From Holophagaceae bacterium (GTDB lineage Bacteria > Acidobacteriota > Holophagae > Holophagales > Holophagaceae): a stretch of DNA of 64,000 bases. The position numbers were made by a program, and so were the translations under genes. The notes under the pieces are model-generated. The model had not been told where the DNA came from and made no database searches. It saw nothing but the letters and a program-made list of their open reading frames with translations. Location: NCBI GenBank assembly GCA_021286765.1, contig JAJTBS010000001.1, forward strand, positions 1,162,848 through 1,226,847, read 5' to 3'. This document shows positions 9,060-16,665 of this stretch, piece by piece (the first letter of the stretch is position 1; the number at the start of each line of letters is the position of its first letter).

Positions 9060-9485
9060 ATGGAACTCCGTCTGCAGCGCAACCCCTCCAGCGCCCGCGC
9101 CACCACCGGAACACTCACAGTGGACGGCCAGTTCGAGTGCTACACCCTGGAGGATGTGGTCCGCGACCTGGGGCCCCGGGGCGAGGGTAAGGTGCAGGAC
9201 GAAACGGCCATCCCGCCCGGAACCTACAAGGTGATCATCAACATGAGCCCGCGCCTGGGCAAGCCCATGATGCGCCTGCTGGAGGTGCCCTTTTTCGACG
9301 GCATCCTCATCCACAGCGGGAACACCGAGGCCCACACCAAGGGGTGCATCCTCGTGGGAGGCAAGCTGGCCGGAGACACCATCGCCGGTGGTACGTCCAC
9401 CGCGGCCCTGGCTGCCCTGAAAGCGAAGGTGCAGGCCGCCCTGGACCGCAACGAGCCCGTGCGGATCACCATCCTGCCGGCCTGA
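9060..9485 (+). CDS. DUF5675 family protein
   Basis: A 141-residue protein matching the DUF5675 pattern: a short beta-rich opening, [20 protein letters not shown], and [22 protein letters not shown]. The HSGN...KGCILVG segment with one His and one Cys resembles the compact catalytic-looking core seen in this family, which is frequent in phages and in mobile or secretion loci. Its role is not established. The start ATG follows gcgaggtg. It ends the run of small accessory genes and converges on the minus-strand operon, with only 15 bases between stop codons. Confidence 0.8.
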   Translation: MELRLQRNPSSARATTGTLTVDGQFECYTLEDVVRDLGPRGEGKVQDETAIPPGTYKVIINMSPRLGKPMMRLLEVPFFDGILIHSGNTEAHTKGCILVGGKLAGDTIAGGTSTAALAALKAKVQAALDRNEPVRITILPA

Positions 9486-9500
9486 GGCCGCCTCAGCGCG

Positions 9501-10616
9501 TCAGGAGGTCTGCTTGCCCTGGGCCTTCATGTCCACCAGGCGCTTGGCCTCGCGTCGCAGCAGTTCGGCTACGTTGCGGTCCTTCATCAACAGCTTCATG
9601 TCGCTCTCGTAGAGGCGCTTGAAGTGGGTCATGGCCACGGGCAGTGGCGTCCGGGGGTTCATGACCAGGGACTTGGTGATGGGGTACTTCTTCATCCACT
9701 CGCGGCTGTTGGAGATGATGCGGAGAACCTCCTCATTCACCGTGCGCATGTTGGCGATGTAGGCCACCTCGCCCTCCGTGATGCGGCCGTTGCGGATGAC
9801 GTTCACCTGGATCAGGCGGTTGGCCTCGCGGATGAGGAAGGTGCGCTCCTCCTTGCCGCCCTTGATGGCCAGCATGATCTTCTGGTTGGTGCTGAGCTTC
9901 ATCATGCGCTGGGTGAGGGTGAGGGTGATCTCGTTGCCCTCGTCGTCCAGGATGGGCTTCTGGGCCAGCAGGCGCCGCTCGGCGGCCACCTCCTCCGTCT
10001 CGACCTCGGCCTCGGCCTCCTCCTTGGACTTCTCCTTGGGCAGGGGCAGTTCGGACCAGGCGCGATCCAGGTGGCCGGCTTCGACCTCGTCGATGATCTC
10101 CAGTCGCTGCCGCTTCACCTCTTCGGGAATGAGGCGCAGGACGTCGAAGCGGAACTCGTTGACGCGGCGCTTGATGACGTATTCGCCCTCGGGGTGCTCC
10201 TCCAGCAGGTCCAGGATCCGGTGCCGCTCCATCCAGAGCACCTGGTTGTTCAGCACGATCTCCAGCACCGAGCCAGGCAGGCTGGGGACCGAGGCCTCCA
10301 CGATGGCTGCGGTGAGCGACGGGTTCAGGAGGGTGGTCTCCAGCAGGGCGGGTTCCTTGCGGTGGCAGAGCACCAGCTGCAGGGGGGCGGGCGGATCCAC
10401 CGGGTCCCCCATCACGCCCGTCAGGAGGGACTCCGGCATGGTCGCGAAGAAGTCCAGGCCCCGCTGGGTGTAGGGGGTCTCCGTCAGACAGGCATGGGCC
10501 AGGGCCTGCAGCAGGTCCAGGGTGGGCACGGGCAGGCTGCCCCCCACCAGCGCCATGGCCATGGGTTCGGGCAGACCGCCCTGGAGGAACCGTTCAACAA
10601 TGGGATGCATGCTCAT
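9501..10616 (-). CDS. Hypothetical protein, last gene of the aroDE operon
   Basis: A 371-residue soluble protein that I cannot assign to a named family. The N-terminal half is alpha-helical and repeat-like (leucine-rich helices such as TLDLLQALAHACL, PALLETTLLNPSLTAAIVEA), compatible with a HEAT-like solenoid. A highly charged linker rich in Lys and Glu (residues about 180-205) separates it from a C-terminal helical half with TQRMMKLSTNQKIMLAIKGG, EANRLIQVNVIRN and SDMKLLMKDRNVAELLRREA. Its ATG overlaps the stop of the RodZ-like gene as ATGA, so it is translationally coupled. No signal peptide or membrane segment is seen. Confidence 0.8.
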   Translation of the reverse strand: MSMHPIVERFLQGGLPEPMAMALVGGSLPVPTLDLLQALAHACLTETPYTQRGLDFFATMPESLLTGVMGDPVDPPAPLQLVLCHRKEPALLETTLLNPSLTAAIVEASVPSLPGSVLEIVLNNQVLWMERHRILDLLEEHPEGEYVIKRRVNEFRFDVLRLIPEEVKRQRLEIIDEVEAGHLDRAWSELPLPKEKSKEEAEAEVETEEVAAERRLLAQKPILDDEGNEITLTLTQRMMKLSTNQKIMLAIKGGKEERTFLIREANRLIQVNVIRNGRITEGEVAYIANMRTVNEEVLRIISNSREWMKKYPITKSLVMNPRTPLPVAMTHFKRLYESDMKLLMKDRNVAELLRREAKRLVDMKAQGKQTS

Positions 10617-11425
10617 GGCCGGGTGACTTCCTCATCTTCATCGGGAGCGACGGGTTCGTTCGGGAGTTCAGGTTGGGCCGGACGCAGCCAGCGGCCCTCG
10701 CCGTCGAAGGCTCCGCTCCAGCTCTCCCCGACGCTCTGGCCATGGGGAATGCGACGACCGGCCACCTCGACGGTCACGACACCGGCGTTCTCGAGGCGGA
10801 TGGTGAAGGCCCCCTTCACCCGCAGCCGCCAAGCCTCGGAAACCCGCAGGGTGCGCACCATGGCCCCCCCCCCCTCCGGGGTCTGGGGCTCGATGCGGAT
10901 GTCGGCCGTGTCCAGGGCCCGCAGGCTCACCAGCAGGCCCTGCTCGTTCACGGGCGCCTCGGGCAGGAGCTCGCCGAGCACGGGATAGGGTGAGGCGGTG
11001 GGCGCCGGGGGCGGCGGCAGGGAGGGCTTGCTGAGCGCGATGAGGTAGCTGGGCGGGGGTTTGTGGCCGAGGCTGGGCCCGGGCACCACCAGCCACAGGA
11101 CGACGATGGCCGAGGCCCCGGTGAGCACGCCCATGACGATGCGCTCGAGGCGCTCGCGCCGGGGATCCGGCGGTTCCAGTTCCTGGACGCCAGGCACGAT
11201 CTGGAAGGCCCCCGTGTGGAACTCCAGGTCCACACCCAGACGCTCCGCCAGCTGCCGGGCCAAGGGCCGGGGCCGGCCGGGCGGCAGCGCCACCCAGTCG
11301 TCGGCCTCGATGGCCTCCAGGTGGCGCACCGGCAGTTTGAGTTCCTTGGCCAGGGCCTCCAGGCTCAGGTCGCGGGCCTCTCGGGCCCGGCGGATGAGCT
11401 GGCCGACGGACTCGTCCTCCCGCAT
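10613..11425 (-). CDS. RodZ-like helix-turn-helix membrane protein
   Basis: A 270-residue protein with the RodZ/HTH_25 layout. An N-terminal XRE-like helix-turn-helix (SVGQLIRRAREARDLSLEAL, then KLPVRHLEAIEADDW) is followed by a single membrane helix (IVMGVLTGASAIVVLWLVV), a Pro-rich linker, and a periplasmic C-terminal domain resembling the RodZ DUF4115 beta domain (TLRVSEAWRLRVKGAFTIRLEN). RodZ links the MreB cytoskeleton to cell-wall synthesis. I selected the ATG at 11425 because it overlaps the moxR stop as TGATG; a GTG nine bases upstream is possible. This copy sits in a MoxR operon rather than with mreB, so a different role is possible. Confidence 0.78.
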   Translation of the reverse strand: MREDESVGQLIRRAREARDLSLEALAKELKLPVRHLEAIEADDWVALPPGRPRPLARQLAERLGVDLEFHTGAFQIVPGVQELEPPDPRRERLERIVMGVLTGASAIVVLWLVVPGPSLGHKPPPSYLIALSKPSLPPPPAPTASPYPVLGELLPEAPVNEQGLLVSLRALDTADIRIEPQTPEGGGAMVRTLRVSEAWRLRVKGAFTIRLENAGVVTVEVAGRRIPHGQSVGESWSGAFDGEGRWLRPAQPELPNEPVAPDEDEEVTRP

Positions 11426-12393
11426 CAGGACCACCCCACGGGCAGTTCCTTGAGCAGGCGGGTCAGCTGTTCGCGGCGGTCGCCGCGGTTGAGGCGGCGG
11501 TCATCGAGGCTGCCCCGATGGGCCATGGTGTCGGTGAGGGTGCGCTGCAGGTCATCCGGCGTGATGAAGTCGCGGCTCTCCAGCCAGGCCTCGGCCTGGG
11601 CCAGGCCCAGCCAGTGCTTGGCGGCGCGCGTGGAGCAGAAGCCGCCCCCGGCCCGGATGCGCTCCACCATGCGCTCCACGTAGTCCAGGACGGCCTCGGC
11701 GACCTTCACGGCCCGCACCGCGGCGCGGGCCTGGCGCCAGCCCTCCAGATCGAGCACGGGGGAAAGGGAGTCCAGCCGCTCCGCCCCAGCCTCACCGGTG
11801 AGGATGCGGCGCTCCGCCGCACGATCGGGGTAGCCCAGGTGGATGGTGCAGGAGAACCGGTCCAGCTGGCTTTCCGGCAGGGGGAAGGTGCCCGCGTGGT
11901 CGAGCGGATTCTGGGTGGCGATGACGAAGAAGGGCTCGGGCAGCTTGTGCGTACTGCGGTCCAGCGTGACCTGGCCTTCCACCATGGCCTCAAGCATGGC
12001 GCTCTGGGTCTTGGGGCCGATCCGGTTCAGCTCGTCCAGCAGCAGCACGTGGCAGAACACGGGCCCGGGTTGGAAGCGGAAGGCCTGTTCCTTGGCGTCC
12101 CAGAGGTGCACGCCCAGCAGGTCCGAAGGCAGCAGGTCGTTGGTGCCCTGCACGCGCTGGAAGCCGCCGCCGAGGATGCGGGAGAGGCCCTTGGCCAGGG
12201 TGGTCTTGCCCACGCCGGGGAGGTCTTCCAGCAACACATGGCCACCTGCCAGCATGGCCGCGAAGGCCCGGCGCACCTGGGCCTCCTTGCCCACCACCAC
12301 GGCCTGCAGGGCCGCCAGACCCGCGCGCGCCGCCGGACGGATCCCCTCCGCGCTGCGGACCGGGGGGATGAGGATGGGCGGGGCTTGGGTCAT
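11425..12393 (-). CDS. MoxR family AAA+ ATPase
   Basis: A 322-residue AAA+ ATPase of the MoxR clade, thought to act as a chaperone that matures or activates partner proteins, commonly encoded with VWA-domain proteins. Walker A is EDLPGVGKTTLAKGL. LLGVHLWDAKE resembles the MoxR-specific region after Walker A, Walker B is LLLDELNRI, and sensor 1 is FFVIATQNPLDHAGTFPLPE, a strong MoxR signature. The ATG at 12393 overlaps the regulator gene as ATGA; longer starts would reach into that gene. No VWA or DUF58 partner gene is visible here, which is unusual; its client might be the RodZ-like or hypothetical proteins encoded next. Confidence 0.9.
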   Translation of the reverse strand: MTQAPPILIPPVRSAEGIRPAARAGLAALQAVVVGKEAQVRRAFAAMLAGGHVLLEDLPGVGKTTLAKGLSRILGGGFQRVQGTNDLLPSDLLGVHLWDAKEQAFRFQPGPVFCHVLLLDELNRIGPKTQSAMLEAMVEGQVTLDRSTHKLPEPFFVIATQNPLDHAGTFPLPESQLDRFSCTIHLGYPDRAAERRILTGEAGAERLDSLSPVLDLEGWRQARAAVRAVKVAEAVLDYVERMVERIRAGGGFCSTRAAKHWLGLAQAEAWLESRDFITPDDLQRTLTDTMAHRGSLDDRRLNRGDRREQLTRLLKELPVGWS

Positions 12394-13676
12394 GGGGCCT
12401 TCCGGGACGGTGTGCCTTCGCCAAGGTTCGGACACGCGGCGGTGGAGCCTCCATCTTCCAGAGGAATGGCGTGCTCCCGCAAGCGCTGGGCCAGGGTCCG
12501 CACCGTCAGGCCCAGGGCCCCGGCCGCCCGGGGGAGATCTCCCCCGGCCACGCCCATGGCCCGTAGCAGGAGCTGGGCCTCCGCCGCGTGGGCCACGGCC
12601 TTGAGCATGGCCTCGAGCCCGGCAGGCTCCGGCCAGGCGAGGCAGAGGGGGGCTTCCAGACCGAGGCCCAGGTCCGGAAAAGCCCGGATGGCCCGGCCTT
12701 CGTAGAACAGGAGGGTCCGGCCCACCAGCACCTCCAGCTCGCGGACGTTGCCCGGCCAGGAGTGCTCCAGCAGCTGGCGCTCGGCGCTGCGCTCCAGCCA
12801 GGGCGTGGGGCGCCCCTCCAGGCGGGCGGCCTGATCCAGCAGCAGGCGGGTGAGGGCCAGCAGGTCCTCGCGGCGCTCGGCCAGGGCCGGCACCCGCAGC
12901 TCCAGCGCGCCCAGGCGTTCGGCGATCTCTGGCGCCAACAATCCCCCGGCGTCGACGCTGCCCAGCCAGTCGAGGCGGCGTCCCGACTCGCTGTCCATGG
13001 CCCTGGCCAGGGGCCCGGCGGCGGTCGGAGCGAGGTGTTCGAGTCCGCCCAGGAAGAGGGTGCCGCCCTCCAGCAGCTGCAGGGACCGGGGATCCGGCCC
13101 TTCGGGACCCAGGGTGGCTGCGGGCAGGCTCAGGTAAGGCCCGGCGGGATGGCGCAGGGTGTGGAGGCGGCGGGCGCTGCGCTCGCGCCCGGCTCCACGG
13201 GGCCCCCGGAAGACCACCGGCAGTCGGGTGGCGGCGGCCTGGCGCAGCGCCGCATCCAGGACCTGCATGGCGGGGCTGTTCGCGATCCAGGGCTCGGCCG
13301 GATCCGGCGGGGGCGCGCCCACCAGGGCCCGCAGGCGGTCCAGCAGGGCCAGGAAGGCATCCAGGTCGAAGGGCTTGGGCAGGAAGTCGTCAGCCCCGAG
13401 CCGCATGGCCTCGACGATGTCCTTCGGTTCACCGAAGGCCGACATGAGCACCACGCGCAGGGAGGGATGCAGGCGGCGGGCCCGGCGGATCAATTCGAGA
13501 CCACTCATGCCCGGCAGCCTCAGATCCGTGACCAGCACCTGGAAGGGTCGCGCCTCCAGAGCCCGCAAGGCCGCCTGGGGATCTGCCACGGCCTCGACCT
13601 TCCAGAGGGATCCCGCCAGGGCCTGGCTCAGCAGGCGCCGGAAGCTGTCCTTGTCCTCGACCAGCAAGAGGTCCAT
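12390..13676 (-). CDS. NtrC-like response regulator with degenerate ATPase domain
   Basis: A 428-residue protein with receiver, AAA+-like and Fis-type HTH regions. The receiver looks functional: acidic pocket near 8-10, phospho-acceptor Asp-51 in VTDLRLPG, Ser in VLMSAF, and Lys-101 in LPKPF. The central domain is degenerate. The Walker A equivalent is GPRGAGRE (158-165), lacking the catalytic Lys; the GAFTGA loop is absent; and the Walker B position reads FLGGLEHL instead of FLDE. The C-terminal domain retains [18 protein letters not shown] and ends with an HTH-like helix pair (LPRAAGALGLTVRTLAQRL). It should bind DNA but is not expected to activate sigma-54 promoters. It lies 26 bases after aroDE and overlaps moxR. 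Confidence 0.82.
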   Translation of the reverse strand: MDLLLVEDKDSFRRLLSQALAGSLWKVEAVADPQAALRALEARPFQVLVTDLRLPGMSGLELIRRARRLHPSLRVVLMSAFGEPKDIVEAMRLGADDFLPKPFDLDAFLALLDRLRALVGAPPPDPAEPWIANSPAMQVLDAALRQAAATRLPVVFRGPRGAGRERSARRLHTLRHPAGPYLSLPAATLGPEGPDPRSLQLLEGGTLFLGGLEHLAPTAAGPLARAMDSESGRRLDWLGSVDAGGLLAPEIAERLGALELRVPALAERREDLLALTRLLLDQAARLEGRPTPWLERSAERQLLEHSWPGNVRELEVLVGRTLLFYEGRAIRAFPDLGLGLEAPLCLAWPEPAGLEAMLKAVAHAAEAQLLLRAMGVAGGDLPRAAGALGLTVRTLAQRLREHAIPLEDGGSTAACPNLGEGTPSRKAP

Positions 13677-13702
13677 GGGAAGACGCTAGCACCGAACCGG
13701 GG

Positions 13703-15070
13703 TCAGAGGAGGCCGCCGCAGCCCTCGATGAAGCGTCGGCTCTGGGCCTCCGCCTGGGCCTCGAAAAGCGCCGCGCCTTCCACCACCTGCAGGCCCGCCC
13801 CCCGGGCCCATAGCGCGAAGGCGGTGTCCTCCTTGTAGATCCATTCCACAGCCCAACAGGCACTGGGAAGCGCGGATTCCAGCAGCTCGGGAAAGGGAGC
13901 GGGGTCGTCAGGGGCCATGCCCAGGCTGGTGGCCTGGACTAGGCCCACAGGTGCGAAGTCGGCGACCGCCTCCGGGCTCACCGGGGCCCGGCGGGAAGCC
14001 TGGAGGACGGGACGTCCCGCGGCTTCCAGCACCGCCCGGCTGGTGGCGGCCACGCCGCCCTCCCCCAGCAGCAGCACGGGACCCGGCGCGAGGTTCGACA
14101 GGGACTGTCCGAATGCCTCGGCATCCGTGTTGGCTCCCTGCCAGGGGCTCCCGGGGGCCCGTCGCCAGAGGGTGTTCAGGGGGCCCGCCAGGCCCAGCGC
14201 GCGGGGCAGCGTCAACTTCAGCGGCGCCGTGATGCTGAGGCCCAGGATGCCGAGGGCGTCCAGGGCCTCGGCGGCCTCCTCGGCCTCGGCGCAGGGCAGG
14301 GGCAGGTAGACCAGGTCCTTGAAGGCATGCTGGAAGCGCGGATTGTGGTAGGCCGGCCCCCGGGAATGCAGGACAGGATCGCCGATGACGCCGCAGATGC
14401 CGTGGCCTGGATGGAGCTTCGCACTGCGCCAGGCGCGCAGGGTCGACAGGGGCAGTTGCCCCGGGGCGGCCGGAGGGCCGTCATCGGGCGCGGCGTAGGT
14501 GAAGGCGCCGCCCCAGGCGGCCTGGACCACGCGGCTGGGCAGCCCCTTGGGCCCCATGAGAAAGGCCGCGAGGCGCACGCCGTGATCCCGGGCCCAAGCC
14601 AGGGGCGCCCGCAATCGGCCGCTGTCGCCCAGACGCCCCGCCCAGCCCACCCACTTGAAGGCCTCGCCTTCGGGAAGGTGGCGCAGCCGCGTCTCCAGAT
14701 CGAAGGTGCCGGGAGCCACATGAATGGAGCGGAGCAGCCGCACGTGGGTGCGGGCCGCCTGGATTTCGGGAGGAATGGGCAGGTCCCACTCCAGATCCAA
14801 CCACTGGGGCTTGCCCTTGAGGGCCTTCACCAACCGGGCGATCCGCCCGGCTTCATCGTCGTCGGGCCAGCGCCCGCCCTCGGATACCCGACGGCAGGTG
14901 ACCAGGCAGCGGCGTTTCAGGGCATCCACCAGGGCCTCGGGATCCTCCTCCGGGAAGAGGTCCAGCCGCAGTTCGGGGAGGGCATCGTCCCCCAGGCGCC
15001 GCCCGCAGGCCAGGGCCAGCTCCCACTCGGGGTGCGTGAGGGTCACGAGATGGAAGGGCAGCGGGCTCAC
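13703..15070 (-). CDS. aroDE: Bifunctional 3-dehydroquinate dehydratase / shikimate dehydrogenase
   Basis: A 455-residue fusion of a type I dehydroquinase (AroD, about 1-210) and shikimate dehydrogenase (AroE, about 220-455), covering two consecutive shikimate-pathway steps. In the AroD half, ELRLDLF carries the substrate-pocket acid and arginine, and His-117 and Lys-139 align with the catalytic His and Schiff-base Lys. In the AroE half, GVIGDPVLHSRGPAYHN matches the shikimate-binding loop, SITAPLK holds the catalytic Lys, GANTDAEAF is the NTD motif, and LLLGEGGVAATSRAVL is the NADP-binding glycine motif. It is the first gene of the minus-strand operon. Similar fusions are known in plants and in some bacteria. 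Confidence 0.9.
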   Translation of the reverse strand: MSPLPFHLVTLTHPEWELALACGRRLGDDALPELRLDLFPEEDPEALVDALKRRCLVTCRRVSEGGRWPDDDEAGRIARLVKALKGKPQWLDLEWDLPIPPEIQAARTHVRLLRSIHVAPGTFDLETRLRHLPEGEAFKWVGWAGRLGDSGRLRAPLAWARDHGVRLAAFLMGPKGLPSRVVQAAWGGAFTYAAPDDGPPAAPGQLPLSTLRAWRSAKLHPGHGICGVIGDPVLHSRGPAYHNPRFQHAFKDLVYLPLPCAEAEEAAEALDALGILGLSITAPLKLTLPRALGLAGPLNTLWRRAPGSPWQGANTDAEAFGQSLSNLAPGPVLLLGEGGVAATSRAVLEAAGRPVLQASRRAPVSPEAVADFAPVGLVQATSLGMAPDDPAPFPELLESALPSACWAVEWIYKEDTAFALWARGAGLQVVEGAALFEAQAEAQSRRFIEGCGGLL

Positions 15071-15247
15071 GGGGCGGAATCCTGAACGGCCATCCTAACC
15101 TGCCTGGCAGAGATGGGCGTGGCGAGCCTCGATTCCAGAAAATGCCCCTTAAGTAACTAAAGAAAGCGGGACTCGCCAGTATTGTTTACCTACTCATCTG
15201 CTACGATCCCCACCAAGGCCCGCCAAGGCCTGGCAAAGGAGGGTGGT

Positions 15248-16582
15248 ATGTCCCCCGCATTGATGTTCTGGATCCAGTTCGTGCTCGTCCTGGGCGCGAT
15301 CCTCATCGGCATCCGCAAGGGTGGCGTGGCCCTGGGCCTCATCGGCGGCCTGGGCGTGGCCGTGCTGGTGCTCGGCTTCCGCGTAGCGCCGGGCGTGCCG
15401 CCCATCGACGTGATGCTCATCATCCTCGCCGTGGTGACCGCCTCGGCCACCCTGCAGGTGGCAGGCGGCCTGGACTACCTGGTGCAGCTCACGGAGCGCC
15501 TCCTCCGCGCCCACCCGAAATACGTCACCATCCTGGCGCCCCTGTCGACCTTCCTGCTCACGGTCTGCGTGGGCACGGGGCACGCGGTCTATGCCCTGCT
15601 CCCGGTCATCTCCGACGTCGCCCTGAAGACCCGCATCCGGCCCGAACGCCCCATGGCCATCTCCAGCGTGGCCTCCCAGATGGGCATCACCGCCAGCCCC
15701 GTGGCCGCCGCCGTCACCACCTTCCTGGCCATGGCCGCCAAGAACGGCCACCCCGTGGGCCTCTTCGACATCATCCGCATCACGCTGCCCGCCGGCATCA
15801 TCGGCGTGCTCGCTGCCGCGGCCTGGAGCTTCAACCGGGGCAAGGAACTGGACCAGGATCCCGAGTTCCAGGAGCGCATGAAGGACCCCGAGTTCGCCAA
15901 GGCACTCGACGCCAACGTGACGACGCTGGGCATGGAGATCCCCTTCACAGCCAAGCTCTCCGTGGGCCTCTTCTTCGCGGGCGTGTTGACCATCATCCTC
16001 ATCGCCATGAAGCCCGGTCTGCTTCCCCTGGTGAACGGCAAGGTGGTGCCCATGACCACCGTGGTGCAGATCATCATGCTGGCCTTCGGTTCCTTCATCC
16101 TCTTCGCCACCAAGGTGAAGGCGCCGGACATCGCCCGTTCCAGCGTCTTCATCGCGGGCATGATCGCCGTGGTCTCCATCTTCGGCATCGCGTGGATGAG
16201 CGAGACCTTCATCAAGGCCAATGAGGGCTACCTCATCGCCAACATCAAGACCATGGTGCAGGTGGCTCCCTGGACCTTCGCCCTGGCCATGTTCGCCGTC
16301 TCCGCCTTCGTGAAGAGCCAGGCCGCCACGCTCACCATCATGCTGCCCTTCGGCTACGCCCTGGGCCTGCCCACGCCCCTGCTGCTCAGCCTCATCCCCG
16401 CCAGCTACGCCTACTTCTTCTTCGCCTTCTACCCCAGCGATCTGGCCGCCATCAACATGGATCGCACAGGTACCACCCGGATCGGCAAGTATCTCCTCAA
16501 CCACAGCTTCATGGTCCCCGGCCTCATCGGCGTCGGCACCTCCACCCTGGTTGCCTACGGCCTGTCCAAGATCCTGGGCTGA
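15248..16582 (+). CDS. Dcu-family C4-dicarboxylate transporter
   Basis: A 444-residue inner-membrane carrier of the anaerobic C4-dicarboxylate (DcuA/DcuB) family, the usual length. The opening FWIQFVLVLGAILIGIRKGG, the segment GTGHAVYALLPVISDVAL, and ERPMAISSVASQMGITASP are family signatures; about ten to twelve hydrophobic segments are visible. Relatives exchange fumarate, malate, aspartate, tartrate or succinate. The ATG at 15248 directly follows aaaggaggg. A weak extended -10 (TGCTACGAT ending at 15207) lies upstream. The next gene encodes a D-malate/tartrate dehydrogenase, so uptake of D-malate or tartrate is a reasonable inference. Confidence 0.9.
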   Translation: MSPALMFWIQFVLVLGAILIGIRKGGVALGLIGGLGVAVLVLGFRVAPGVPPIDVMLIILAVVTASATLQVAGGLDYLVQLTERLLRAHPKYVTILAPLSTFLLTVCVGTGHAVYALLPVISDVALKTRIRPERPMAISSVASQMGITASPVAAAVTTFLAMAAKNGHPVGLFDIIRITLPAGIIGVLAAAAWSFNRGKELDQDPEFQERMKDPEFAKALDANVTTLGMEIPFTAKLSVGLFFAGVLTIILIAMKPGLLPLVNGKVVPMTTVVQIIMLAFGSFILFATKVKAPDIARSSVFIAGMIAVVSIFGIAWMSETFIKANEGYLIANIKTMVQVAPWTFALAMFAVSAFVKSQAATLTIMLPFGYALGLPTPLLLSLIPASYAYFFFAFYPSDLAAINMDRTGTTRIGKYLLNHSFMVPGLIGVGTSTLVAYGLSKILG

Positions 16583-16603
16583 GCCTGGCGCCTTCCCAAA
16601 CCT

Positions 16604-16630
16604 GAAGCCCCGCCCCCCGGGCGGGGCTTC
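16604..16630. terminator. GC-rich hairpin between the Dcu gene and dmlA
   Basis: A perfect 12-bp stem (16604-16615 with 16619-16630) closes a three-base loop. No T-run follows, so it may be a weak terminator, an mRNA-stabilising hairpin, or an attenuator separating two related genes. Confidence 0.5.
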
Positions 16631-16665
16631 GTTCATCAGGGCTATCCTGCTTCGAGGAGGTCCCC

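Noticed and set aside
5975..9500. Integrated element using tRNA-Gly as attachment site
   Set aside because: I found no integrase gene and no second copy of the tRNA 3' end in the following 3.5 kb, so an attachment site cannot be claimed.
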